25,179 bases of DNA from Bacteroidales bacterium UBA2714 (GTDB lineage: Bacteria > Bacteroidota > Bacteroidia > Bacteroidales > P3). Positions 15,648-23,192 of this stretch are shown here, in pieces; the first letter of the stretch is position 1; every line of letters starts with the position of its first letter. Location of the stretch: positions 30,663-55,841 of the forward strand of contig DEKU01000026.1 of NCBI GenBank assembly GCA_002354035.1, in the 5' to 3' direction. Under the pieces are notes generated by a model. The model did no database searches. It was not told the DNA's origin and saw nothing but the letters and a program-made list of their open reading frames with translations. A program made the translations under genes and the position numbers.

Positions 15648-16993
15648 AGCGGGCAATGACAAGGGCAGCCGCCTGGGTGTTGCTGGTGGTTATGGCCTCA
15701 GCCGCCACGGCGCAGGAGCGTTTTTTGACCCTCAGCGGGCGCGTCACGGACAGTGACACCCGCGAGGGACTGCCGGGGGTGACGGTGTGCGTGGCTGGAC
15801 AGGCCGTGTATACCCAGACCAACGGCGACGGCGAGTATGTGCTGAAGGTGCCGACGGAACAGGGGGGAGGGAGCGTGGTGTATGCCTTGATGGGCTACCG
15901 GCGCGACACGGTGCCGATGGCCAAGGCACAGCAACGGCCCGATGTGGCATTGGTCACGGACGGCGGCCGCTGGCTGGAGGAGGTGACGGTGACGGAGTAT
16001 TCGGGCACGGCAGCGGCACGGCTGCTGAAGGATGCGGTGGATCGCATACCACAGAACTACTGGACAGACACGACGGTGGGCGCATGGTTTTACCGCGATG
16101 TGAGAATGCTGAACGGCGAGTTGTTCCTGTTTGACGAGATGGTGTTTGAGGCCCTGCGCGTGGGCTATGACAAGCATCACAGCCTGAAGAAGCTGATGAA
16201 CAGCAAAGGGCCGGGCAATGCGGTGCGGATTGACTACAAGCGTCCCATAGAGAGCAATTACACCAGCATCAAGCATGACCGGCTGCTGCTGTGTGACACG
16301 GGGTATGTGAACCGCGTGACGAAAGGGATTGCGGACGCATATATTGACTATAGCGAGAATGAGGTGCTGTATGACCCTCTGGAGGTGCCCAACACAACGA
16401 GCCTTTCGGAGGAAATGCTGAAGCGTGCGGCACGGAGTAATAAGTACACCATGCAGGAGGTGACGGATGCTGACGGAAGGGTGTATTACGTCCTCACGTC
16501 GAGCTATAACGCCAAAGGCGGCCCTTTCAAAGGCCATGGGTCGGTGCGCTACACGATAGCCAAAGGCAGTCTGGCCATTGTCAGCATCGAGGAGAACAGC
16601 TATTTTGCCATGCGCTCCTTCTTTCCGTTGAAAAAGAAGTTTAAAGAGGCTGGAGTTGACTCGATGGCGATAAGTGAGCAGGTGGTATACAGCTATGGAT
16701 TGGTGGACGGAAAGTATACCCTTACTTCGTATACCCGAAGCGAAGGCTTGGATATGTATGGCAAGAGGGTGGAACACATGGAGAGACGGTGCCAGTGTGT
16801 GATGACGGGACAGCGTCGAGGAGATGCATCGTTCCTGACGGACAATGTGATTCAACAGCCGGGCAGTGTGCTGGTGACACAGCGGCGAGCCGACAGCAAG
16901 GTGTATGACGAGGATTTCTGGCAGCAGTACAACTATATCCCCTTAGAGTCCTCTGTCCGCACCAAGTTGGAGGCAAAACTTAAAAAAAGATAA
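15644..16993 (+). CDS. Exported CarboxypepD_reg-domain protein
   Basis: A 449-residue protein. ATG 15644 overlaps the GntR stop by 4 nt and starts a signal peptide (MKRAMTRAAAWVLLVVMASAATAQ); the frame is open to 15599 without signal-like sequence. Residues about 28-100 are a CarboxypepD_reg-like beta-sandwich (LSGRVTDSDTREGLPGVTV...TNGDGEYVLKVP, then GYRRDTV). The rest resembles the large Bacteroidota group of carboxypeptidase-regulatory-like exported proteins: ARLLKDAVDRIPQNYW, FYRDVRMLNGE, and a beta-rich second half ending in FWQQYNYIPLE. No TonB-dependent barrel follows, and no peptidase motif is seen. It may bind an envelope ligand or reside in the outer membrane. Its coupling to the repressor suggests membership of the same stress response. 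The molecular function is unknown. Confidence 0.8.
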   Translation: MKRAMTRAAAWVLLVVMASAATAQERFLTLSGRVTDSDTREGLPGVTVCVAGQAVYTQTNGDGEYVLKVPTEQGGGSVVYALMGYRRDTVPMAKAQQRPDVALVTDGGRWLEEVTVTEYSGTAAARLLKDAVDRIPQNYWTDTTVGAWFYRDVRMLNGELFLFDEMVFEALRVGYDKHHSLKKLMNSKGPGNAVRIDYKRPIESNYTSIKHDRLLLCDTGYVNRVTKGIADAYIDYSENEVLYDPLEVPNTTSLSEEMLKRAARSNKYTMQEVTDADGRVYYVLTSSYNAKGGPFKGHGSVRYTIAKGSLAIVSIEENSYFAMRSFFPLKKKFKEAGVDSMAISEQVVYSYGLVDGKYTLTSYTRSEGLDMYGKRVEHMERRCQCVMTGQRRGDASFLTDNVIQQPGSVLVTQRRADSKVYDEDFWQQYNYIPLESSVRTKLEAKLKKR

Positions 16994-17103
16994 AACTTGT
17001 GTCTTGGTGTAAGAATTGCCCCCCCTTGTTCGTTTATTAATACAAGGGATGAGAGCAATAGATCGCCCAACACTGGATTGAAAATTTAAAAACACATAGA
17101 ATC

Positions 17104-17727
17104 ATGAAAATTACAATGAAAACCTTTGCCGTCATGATGACGGCAGCGACTTTGGCTCTGGCCGGTTGCAAGAAAGAAAAAGTGGAACCGACAACCCCTG
17201 AGAACCCTGAGACACCTGTGGTGGAAAATGTCTTTGCGGGTACTTCGTGGGCAGCAAGCGTGGAGAATTCGGGTACAATCACCGAACAGGGCTATAATAT
17301 CCCGTTCCATTTGGTTTATGATGTCTCGTTTGATTTCTTGGATTCGGTGAATCTTGAGTATTATTATGCTATAGCCGTGGATTATCCCGGTTTGCCAGTG
17401 CCGCCACAGAATACGGATTTTACGTGGGAGGGAAGCTATAGTTATGCTGGTGGCGACACGTTGATGGTATACCTGAACTGGGAGGATGAGGAGACTGGCG
17501 AGACGGGTGTTGACACCGCTGCCATGTTCTACGACAAGGTGGCCAAGACCCTGACACAGGATATTGGAGACGACCCGGATATGGTAGAGATTTTGGGTGT
17601 AAATAAACTGGTGTTCACCCAAGTGAATTTGACAGCCAAGACCACAATCCCCGGAAGCAAACCGACCTCAGCCAAAATGAATTGGCGGAAGATGATGGTC
17701 AAGGTTCTCCATGCCATCAACAAATAG
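17104..17727 (+). CDS. Small lipoprotein of unknown function
   Basis: A 207-residue protein with a lipoprotein signal and lipobox LAGC (Cys22 counted from ATG 17104; ATG 17116 is also possible). A Pro/Glu/Thr-rich linker (KVEPTTPENPETPVVEN) follows, then a beta-rich domain of about 160 residues with acidic patches (NWEDEETGETGVDT). I do not recognise a family; the layout is that of many Bacteroidales lipocalin-like or 'DUF' lipoproteins. It starts 110 nt after the previous gene. No clear promoter is visible in that gap, only a 7-bp hairpin at 17023-17048. The C10 protease gene begins 10 nt after its stop, so the two are probably co-transcribed. Confidence 0.75.
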   Translation: MKITMKTFAVMMTAATLALAGCKKEKVEPTTPENPETPVVENVFAGTSWAASVENSGTITEQGYNIPFHLVYDVSFDFLDSVNLEYYYAIAVDYPGLPVPPQNTDFTWEGSYSYAGGDTLMVYLNWEDEETGETGVDTAAMFYDKVAKTLTQDIGDDPDMVEILGVNKLVFTQVNLTAKTTIPGSKPTSAKMNWRKMMVKVLHAINK

Positions 17728-17737
17728 AGCCAAGCCG

Positions 17738-19735
17738 ATGAAGTCAAGCAAGCAAACAATCATTTTAGCGACAGCGCTACTATGCTTCAGTGCTGCAGCG
17801 GCCTCGCCGGTCAGCCCGGAGCGTGCAGCCAAGGTGGCCCGGAACTTCTTCATGACGCTCGGTGGCACCAAGTCGCAGACCGCTTTGGTGCCGCAGCAAG
17901 GTGCTGACTGGCAGTTTGACGGGATATATCTCTTTGCCGGAGAGGATGGTGGATTTGTGCTGGTGTCGGCGGATGACGCCACCCGGCCTATCCTCGGCTA
18001 CTCTCCTTCCGGCAAGGTGGATGCCGCCAATATGCCTCCGCAGCTGCGTGTGTGGCTGCAGGGCTACCAGCGGGAGATTGACGCACTGAGCGCGAGCAAG
18101 GCCCCGGCAGCCGCTCGCTACGCTGCCGAGTGGCAGGCACTGGAACAAGGCCTTGACACCAAGCAGAAAAGCACTGCGGTGGTGGGCCCGTTGCTGACCA
18201 CCTTCTGGGACCAGACGTACCCCTACAATGCCCTCTGCCCAAGAGGTACCGTCACAGGTTGTGCCGCCACGGCGCAGGCCCAGGTGATGAACTTCTGGCA
18301 GTATCCTTCTCTCGGCGAAGGGAGCCACAAGTACACCCATCCCCGTTATGGTGAGCAACGCGCCGACTTCGGCCACACAATTTATGACTGGCAACACATG
18401 CCGGTGAGGGCCTCCATGTCTTCGTCGGATGAGGAGGTGATGGCTGTGGCCACGCTGATGTATCATTGCGGAGTAAGTCTGGAGATGGTATACGGCACGG
18501 CAGCCCAGGGTGGTAGTTCGGCTGCAGGACTGGCTGGTGTTTCAGGTATTAAAAGCATCGACAACTCGCTGAAAGATTATTTCCACTACCGCCGCGACCT
18601 CCGCGTCATCTTTAAGGATGAGGGCTTTTCCGATGCAGACTGGCGCGATTCGTTGATAGCCGAGTTGAACCTGGGTCATCCCATCGTCTATGCCGGGGCT
18701 GCTGAGCAGGGTGGACACGGCTTTGTGTGTGACGGCTACGACGACCGAGGCTATGTGCATTTCAACTTCGGATGGAGCGGGACAGGCGATGGCTACTTTC
18801 CCGTTGATTCTATCAGTCCGGGTGTTGGGGGCGTGGGTGGCAATGTCACCTATACATTCAACATGAACAATGCCGCCTTGCTGGGGCTGGTGCCCGACTA
18901 TGCCCTTCGGGTCAGCGACACACTGGTTTGTCTGCCTCGCCACGCTGCCGAGGATTCGATTATCGTGTCGCTCAACGAGAAGGCAGCCGGGCAGTTGCGA
19001 GTCGAGGATATGCCCGACTGGCTGTCGTGCGACTTGCAGTCTCTCGGGCAGGAATCCCATGCAGGATGGGTGCATCTGCATGCCGCCGAAAACCACAGTG
19101 GTGCGGATAGGGTAGCCCTGCTCACCTTTTCCCAAGGTGATGAGCAGACACGTGTGAAGGTTGTGCAGACTGCCTACAGCCCGGAGGAACTATGCCCCGT
19201 GACCGTGGTGATGGAAAGCAACCGCAACGGCGGTTGGCAAGGCGATGCCCACCTGAGCCTGGAGTCGGAAAACGGCTATGTGTATGGACTGGCCAAGCTG
19301 GCCGACGGCCGCAAGGACTCGGTGCAGGTGGCAGTATGTCCACATCACCTCCATGCAGTGTGGCACAGTGGCGGCGGCACCGACCGCTATGTAAACTACA
19401 TGGTTAAGAATCTGTATGGTGAGACACTGTTGGCGGTGCAATACGCCTATCGCAATGGTGGCAACCATGACATAGAGTGGCCTTGCGCCCATTTGGACAT
19501 TCAGGAGACCGCACAGGAGTCTGCTGCCCCGACACTTTATCCCAACCCGGTGTCCGACGTACTGACCATTCGGGCCGAAGGGCTGCTGAGGGTGGAGCTG
19601 ACCACCGTCGACGGTCGCAGAGTGATGGCTTCCGGCCGGTCCCGCATAGACATGTCTGGGCTGCCAAGGGGTGCCTACTTTGTGCGTGTCATCACCAGCA
19701 CAGGCTCGTCAGTACATAAGGTTGTGAAGAAATAA
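17738..19735 (+). CDS. Exported C10 (streptopain-like) cysteine protease with T9SS tail
   Basis: A 665-residue secreted protease. I chose ATG 17738 because it gives a clean signal peptide (MKSSKQTIILATALLCFSAAAAS); an upstream ATG at 17711 overlaps the previous gene. Residues about 24-145 are the propeptide that keeps C10 enzymes inactive (SPERAAKVARNFF, GGFVLVSADDATRPILGYS). The catalytic domain carries Cys175 in VTGCAATAQAQ and His327 in GGHGFVCDGYD, then HFNFGWSGTGDGYF, so it looks active. Relatives include SpeB and the interpain/PrtT proteases of oral Bacteroidales. Residues about 390-480 resemble a BACON/Ig-like domain (MPDWLSCDL...RVALLTFSQG...VKVVQ). The last 70 residues (YPNPVSDVLTIRAEG, GLPRGAYFVRV) are a type A T9SS sorting domain, so the protein should cross the outer membrane by T9SS and be attached or released at the surface. 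Confidence 0.93.
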   Translation: MKSSKQTIILATALLCFSAAAASPVSPERAAKVARNFFMTLGGTKSQTALVPQQGADWQFDGIYLFAGEDGGFVLVSADDATRPILGYSPSGKVDAANMPPQLRVWLQGYQREIDALSASKAPAAARYAAEWQALEQGLDTKQKSTAVVGPLLTTFWDQTYPYNALCPRGTVTGCAATAQAQVMNFWQYPSLGEGSHKYTHPRYGEQRADFGHTIYDWQHMPVRASMSSSDEEVMAVATLMYHCGVSLEMVYGTAAQGGSSAAGLAGVSGIKSIDNSLKDYFHYRRDLRVIFKDEGFSDADWRDSLIAELNLGHPIVYAGAAEQGGHGFVCDGYDDRGYVHFNFGWSGTGDGYFPVDSISPGVGGVGGNVTYTFNMNNAALLGLVPDYALRVSDTLVCLPRHAAEDSIIVSLNEKAAGQLRVEDMPDWLSCDLQSLGQESHAGWVHLHAAENHSGADRVALLTFSQGDEQTRVKVVQTAYSPEELCPVTVVMESNRNGGWQGDAHLSLESENGYVYGLAKLADGRKDSVQVAVCPHHLHAVWHSGGGTDRYVNYMVKNLYGETLLAVQYAYRNGGNHDIEWPCAHLDIQETAQESAAPTLYPNPVSDVLTIRAEGLLRVELTTVDGRRVMASGRSRIDMSGLPRGAYFVRVITSTGSSVHKVVKK

Positions 19736-19781
19736 CGTTGTGTAGTCACCGCAGTGCCGTCCTCATGAGGCTGCACTGTTG

Positions 19782-19828
19782 AAAAGCGGAGTGCCTATCC
19801 AGTAGAGAGATAGGCACTCCGCTTTTTT
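19782..19828. terminator. Bidirectional intrinsic terminator between convergent genes
   Basis: A perfect 18-bp stem (19782-19799 with 19809-19826) with a 9-nt loop starts with AAAA and ends with six T on the plus strand. It can stop transcription of the C10 protease gene from the left and of the PBP4-like gene from the right. Confidence 0.93.
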
Positions 19829-19848
19829 CGGTGTATTGGCATGAGGAG

Positions 19849-21285
19849 TCAGAGCCGGATGATTTCTTCGATGATGTCTTTGATGAGGCGGTCGATGGTG
19901 GCGTCGTCGCAGTTGTAGTTGTTGCAGAGGATGGTGAAGCTGTATTCGCTGTCGTCACGGTTGGAGAAGTAGCCAGCATAGTTGCGCACCCCTTGCGCTA
20001 CGCCGCTCTTGATGCGCAGCGAGCAGTCGTCGGGTACGGCGGGGATAATGTCATATTCGGGAATGCGCTGGCTGATGCCAAGGGCTCCGGCAAAGTCGAA
20101 AAAGAAAGGCTGGCGTGCCACCGCGTCAAGAAACTGGCACACGAAATAGGCCGTCACCCTGTTGTCGCGCGAGAGGCCGCTGCCGTCCACCATAATCACT
20201 CCCGATGTGTTGAGGTCCAGCTCCTGGAAGTATTCGTACATGAAATGCTGGCCTGAAGAAAATGATCCGTGGCCGTCGCGCAGATAGCCCAGCAGCTTGA
20301 AGAGACTTTCGGCTGCCAGGTTGTTGTTAGTCTGTGTGGTGAGGGCGGTGGTGGTGAAGAGGTTGAAAGCCGTGTCGATGCAGAGTTTGCGGTATTGTTT
20401 GGGCATGGTGAAGTGCACGGCGGGCTCTCCCGAGACGGCGATGCCGTGGCTGCGCAGATAGTGGGTGAACTCGCTGGCCATGTGCAAAGCGGGCTGAGGC
20501 AGCGACGCACGGAAATGCGTATCGGCGGTGCCGAGGGGAATTACACCGCGGCAGGAGCGGCTGTTGTGGCCAGGAGAACCGAAAAAGGTCACTTGGAACA
20601 CCGTGTCGCGGGGGCCGGTGACCACGTTGTTGGTGATGGGAATTTCAGGATGGGTGCTGGTGATGACGGCGGGGTCGCCCACTCGGCGGCCTGCACGGAA
20701 ATGCACATCTACCGAGTTCTCGTTATAGTTGATGCCACAGGCTCCGCTGCCCAGCCAGTTGCCGATGTCGTCCCACCGCCAGGAGGGGTGAATCGTCTCG
20801 CCTTCAAATATACTGGTGTCGGCGTAGATGTGGCCCGTGATGCGTTTGATGCCCTTTTTGCGGATGGCTTCGGCCAGCCGGAAGAAGGTGGAGTCGGTGT
20901 GGGGAAAGCGGTCGGAGCAGAAAAATGGGTCGCCGGTGCCGGCAATGATGATGTCGCCTTGGAGTGTGCCTTGACGGTCTATCTCGCCCGAATAGTAGAG
21001 GTAGTTCTCAAAGTAGAACTTTGGTCCCATGCGGCTATATGCCGCCGCGGTGGTGAAAAGCTTGTTGAGGGCGGCGGGTATCATGGCTATGTCGTCGTTG
21101 CGCGAATAGACGGTGCTGTCCTTGGTGATGTTGTGCACGCAGACGGCAAAGGAGGCATGGCGCAAAGCGGGTTTGAGGGCGGTGTGGCGCACCACAAAGT
21201 CCAGCCGATCGGTGTTCTGGGCCGCCACCGTCGACCCGAGCACCAGCGCCGCGACAGCTATGATGATTCTTTTGCTATGAGTCAT
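19849..21285 (-). CDS. dacB: PBP4/DacB-like protein lacking the catalytic serine
   Basis: A 478-residue exported protein (signal MTHSKRIIIAVAALVLGSTVAAQ) of peptidase family S13, the D-Ala-D-Ala carboxypeptidase/endopeptidase PBP4 group. Family segments are clear: GDIIIAGTGDPFF, SWRWDDIGNWLGSGACGINYNENSVDV, VDGSGLSRDNRVT and GVRNYAGYF. The active site is altered. The SxxK motif reads PAALNKL, with Ala72 (codon GCC) where the acylated Ser should be, and Lys75 kept. The SxN motif (usually SDNLLAE) reads NNNLAAE (N320-N322). KTG is KSG (426-428). Without the nucleophile it should not hydrolyse D-Ala-D-Ala or bind penicillin covalently; it may be a peptidoglycan-binding or regulatory pseudoenzyme. 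It lies 57 nt after engB on the same strand. One base change (T to G) explains Ala72, but two motifs are hit, so a sequencing error alone is unlikely. Confidence 0.88.
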   Translation of the reverse strand: MTHSKRIIIAVAALVLGSTVAAQNTDRLDFVVRHTALKPALRHASFAVCVHNITKDSTVYSRNDDIAMIPAALNKLFTTAAAYSRMGPKFYFENYLYYSGEIDRQGTLQGDIIIAGTGDPFFCSDRFPHTDSTFFRLAEAIRKKGIKRITGHIYADTSIFEGETIHPSWRWDDIGNWLGSGACGINYNENSVDVHFRAGRRVGDPAVITSTHPEIPITNNVVTGPRDTVFQVTFFGSPGHNSRSCRGVIPLGTADTHFRASLPQPALHMASEFTHYLRSHGIAVSGEPAVHFTMPKQYRKLCIDTAFNLFTTTALTTQTNNNLAAESLFKLLGYLRDGHGSFSSGQHFMYEYFQELDLNTSGVIMVDGSGLSRDNRVTAYFVCQFLDAVARQPFFFDFAGALGISQRIPEYDIIPAVPDDCSLRIKSGVAQGVRNYAGYFSNRDDSEYSFTILCNNYNCDDATIDRLIKDIIEEIIRL

Positions 21286-21342
21286 GTGTATGTATCTCTT
21301 TTTGTGTATTGTTGTTCCTATCGTTGCGGTGTGGGGACATGC

Positions 21343-21948
21343 CTATTGCCCCTTCAGCAGGTTGTTGATTTCCTCTATGCGGTCCAGCAGGTGGCTGCGT
21401 CCCGAATGCGACACCGACGAGGTGAGTATCATTTCCGGCAGCTCCTCCCAAGTGGCAGACAGGATCTTCTTCATGCTGTTCACCGTGCTGGCTATTTCGC
21501 GCTGTTTTTGCTTGTCGGTTTTGGTGTAGACAATGGTGAGCGGTATGCCGTTGGTTCCGGCAAAGTTAATGAAGTCGATGTCGATTTGCTGTGGCGGTAT
21601 GCGCGAGTCGACCAGCACAAAGAGGTTGGCCAGGCTCTCCCGTTTCAAGATATAGTCGGCCGTCATGCTCTGCCATTTCTGACGCGAGCTTTTCGAGGTG
21701 CGGGCATATCCATAGCCTGGCAGGTCCACCAGATACCACTCGTTGTTTATCAAGAAATGGTTGATGAGCTGAGTCTTGCCCGGCTTGACGCTGGTCTTGG
21801 CAAGCCCCTTGTTCTGGGTGAGCATGTTGATGAGCGACGACTTGCCCACATTGCTGCGCCCGATAAAAGCATACTCGGGCAGTTGTGTGTCCGGGCATTT
21901 TCGGTAGTCGCTGTTGCTCACAACGAATGTGGCGGTCTTAATCTCCAT
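21343..21948 (-). CDS. engB: Ribosome biogenesis GTPase EngB (YsxC/YihA)
   Basis: A 201-residue TrmE-Era-EngA-like GTPase needed for assembly of the large ribosomal subunit. The G1 motif is GRSNVGKS (30-37), followed by LINMLTQNKGLAKTSVKPGKTQ (switch I and G2 Thr). G3 is DLPGYGYA (75-82), G4 is TKTD (142-145), and the G5-like SSVSHSGR comes near the end. Length and motifs are normal. Its ATG (21948) overlaps the end of the upstream glsB-like gene by 11 nt, so translation is probably coupled. Confidence 0.96.
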   Translation of the reverse strand: MEIKTATFVVSNSDYRKCPDTQLPEYAFIGRSNVGKSSLINMLTQNKGLAKTSVKPGKTQLINHFLINNEWYLVDLPGYGYARTSKSSRQKWQSMTADYILKRESLANLFVLVDSRIPPQQIDIDFINFAGTNGIPLTIVYTKTDKQKQREIASTVNSMKKILSATWEELPEMILTSSVSHSGRSHLLDRIEEINNLLKGQ

Positions 21949-23104
21949 CGGGCGTAGGGGGTGTTTGGGTTGAAGGGTCGTCGGTGCGGGGTGGCTGGTG
22001 CTTGTCGCGGGTGCGGCGCTGACGGTTCCGGGCAGCGCGTTCGGCGGTCTCCTTCAGCTGTTTGAGCCTTTTCAGTTCAGCCCGTTCCATCTCATTCATC
22101 TGTTTCCACCACGGCAGTTTTTTCATGTCAATGCGAAACAGGCGCAGACGGTCCAGCACACGGTTCTTATTCTCGTACGATTCTATATACCGCTTGCGCT
22201 TTTCGGGTACAATGTCGCGCAGGTCCACCAGTATGCCCGTCTCGTCGGTGTTTCCGAACTCCGTGTTCATGGCCGTGCCGAACGACCGCATGGTGGGCGT
22301 AAGATTCATGTAGGCATTAATCATGGCCGGCACAGTGCTGCCCAGTGCGCGCACGCTGCGCACCAGTATCTGGTAGTCCTCCTTATAGTTGCGCCCATTG
22401 AAAAGGGCATGCAGCTCGTTGAAGTCAGACTCGATGTGTAACGGCGAGTATGGCCACACCAGCCCTTCCGGGTCCGGGAAATGTTTCTGGTAGAAATACA
22501 GAATCATGTCCTTCGCGCGCCGGTTCATCTGGGGGTACATCGTGATTTTTCCAAAGAAATAGAGTGTTTCGGGAATCTCCAGCGCTATAGCCCCCAATCC
22601 GTCCCACAGGTTGTCGAGCGAGTAGAGCCCTTTGCGCAGATTAAACCCCGGCTGGAACTCGGGTTGCACAAAAGCGCGCCCCAGCTCAACCGTGTAGGGC
22701 AGGTAGTTGTTCACAAACTGCTCCGAATACTGGAACAACTCCGCTGTGGGCGTGGCGAAACTGCCGTCGCTGCGTCTCAGCATGTTGCTGCCGTGAATAA
22801 AGCGGTAGCCTCCCACAATCTCCTCGTCCTCCGGGCTCCACACAAACAGCTGCTTGAAACAGTAAGGCTCGGGCAGTGTGTCGAACTCGTCTATGTCGCA
22901 GTCCTTGCCAGTCCCGCCGCCGTCGAGGGCGAAGCTCAGCTCGCGCAGACGGCCTATCTCGCGCATGATGTTGGGCGAAATATGGGCCGTGGTGATGTAT
23001 ATCTCCTTGCTGCCGCTGTTGGTCATCCGCAGGAAGTTTCGATGCTTCAACTCGGCCTTTATCAGCTCGCGCGGCACTGGCGGAATGATGTATGACGTGT
23101 CCAT
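21938..23104 (-). CDS. glsB: GNAT-type N-acyltransferase, glycine-lipid synthase GlsB
   Basis: A 388-residue protein. ATG 23104 is the likely start; the frame is open to a TTG at 23116. It resembles OlsB/GlsB acyltransferases, which transfer a 3-hydroxyacyl chain from acyl-ACP to an amino acid; in Bacteroides thetaiotaomicron GlsB makes the N-acyl glycine used for glycine lipids. Family segments are MREIGRLRELSFALDGGGTGKDCDIDEFD, LFVWSPEDEEIVGGYRFIHG, YTVELGRAFVQPEFQ, and LDNLWDGLGAIAL. The central part FFGKITMYPQMNRRAKDMILYFYQKHF fits the longer Bacteroidota version. The last 70 residues form a basic then Pro/Thr-rich, probably disordered tail (ERAELKRLKQLKETAERAARN..., PRTDDPSTQTPPTPDGD). 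The putative O-acyltransferase gene glsA is immediately upstream, matching the two-step pathway. Confidence 0.85.
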   Translation of the reverse strand: MDTSYIIPPVPRELIKAELKHRNFLRMTNSGSKEIYITTAHISPNIMREIGRLRELSFALDGGGTGKDCDIDEFDTLPEPYCFKQLFVWSPEDEEIVGGYRFIHGSNMLRRSDGSFATPTAELFQYSEQFVNNYLPYTVELGRAFVQPEFQPGFNLRKGLYSLDNLWDGLGAIALEIPETLYFFGKITMYPQMNRRAKDMILYFYQKHFPDPEGLVWPYSPLHIESDFNELHALFNGRNYKEDYQILVRSVRALGSTVPAMINAYMNLTPTMRSFGTAMNTEFGNTDETGILVDLRDIVPEKRKRYIESYENKNRVLDRLRLFRIDMKKLPWWKQMNEMERAELKRLKQLKETAERAARNRQRRTRDKHQPPRTDDPSTQTPPTPDGD

Positions 23105-23192
23105 GCGTTTTATCAATCTAAAATGTTCAAAGTAAAAAGAATAGTGATGGTCTGTTACAACACCCTTGCTTTTCCTTTCTTGTTAATACTTC

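Noticed and set aside
17023..17048. 7-bp hairpin between the CarboxypepD_reg gene and the lipoprotein gene
   Set aside because: It has a 12-nt loop and no T-run, so it is too weak to call a terminator; transcription may continue into the lipoprotein gene.
20269..21957. 562-codon plus-strand open frame opposite dacB and engB
   Set aside because: It is an antisense shadow; the minus-strand proteins carry complete family motifs.
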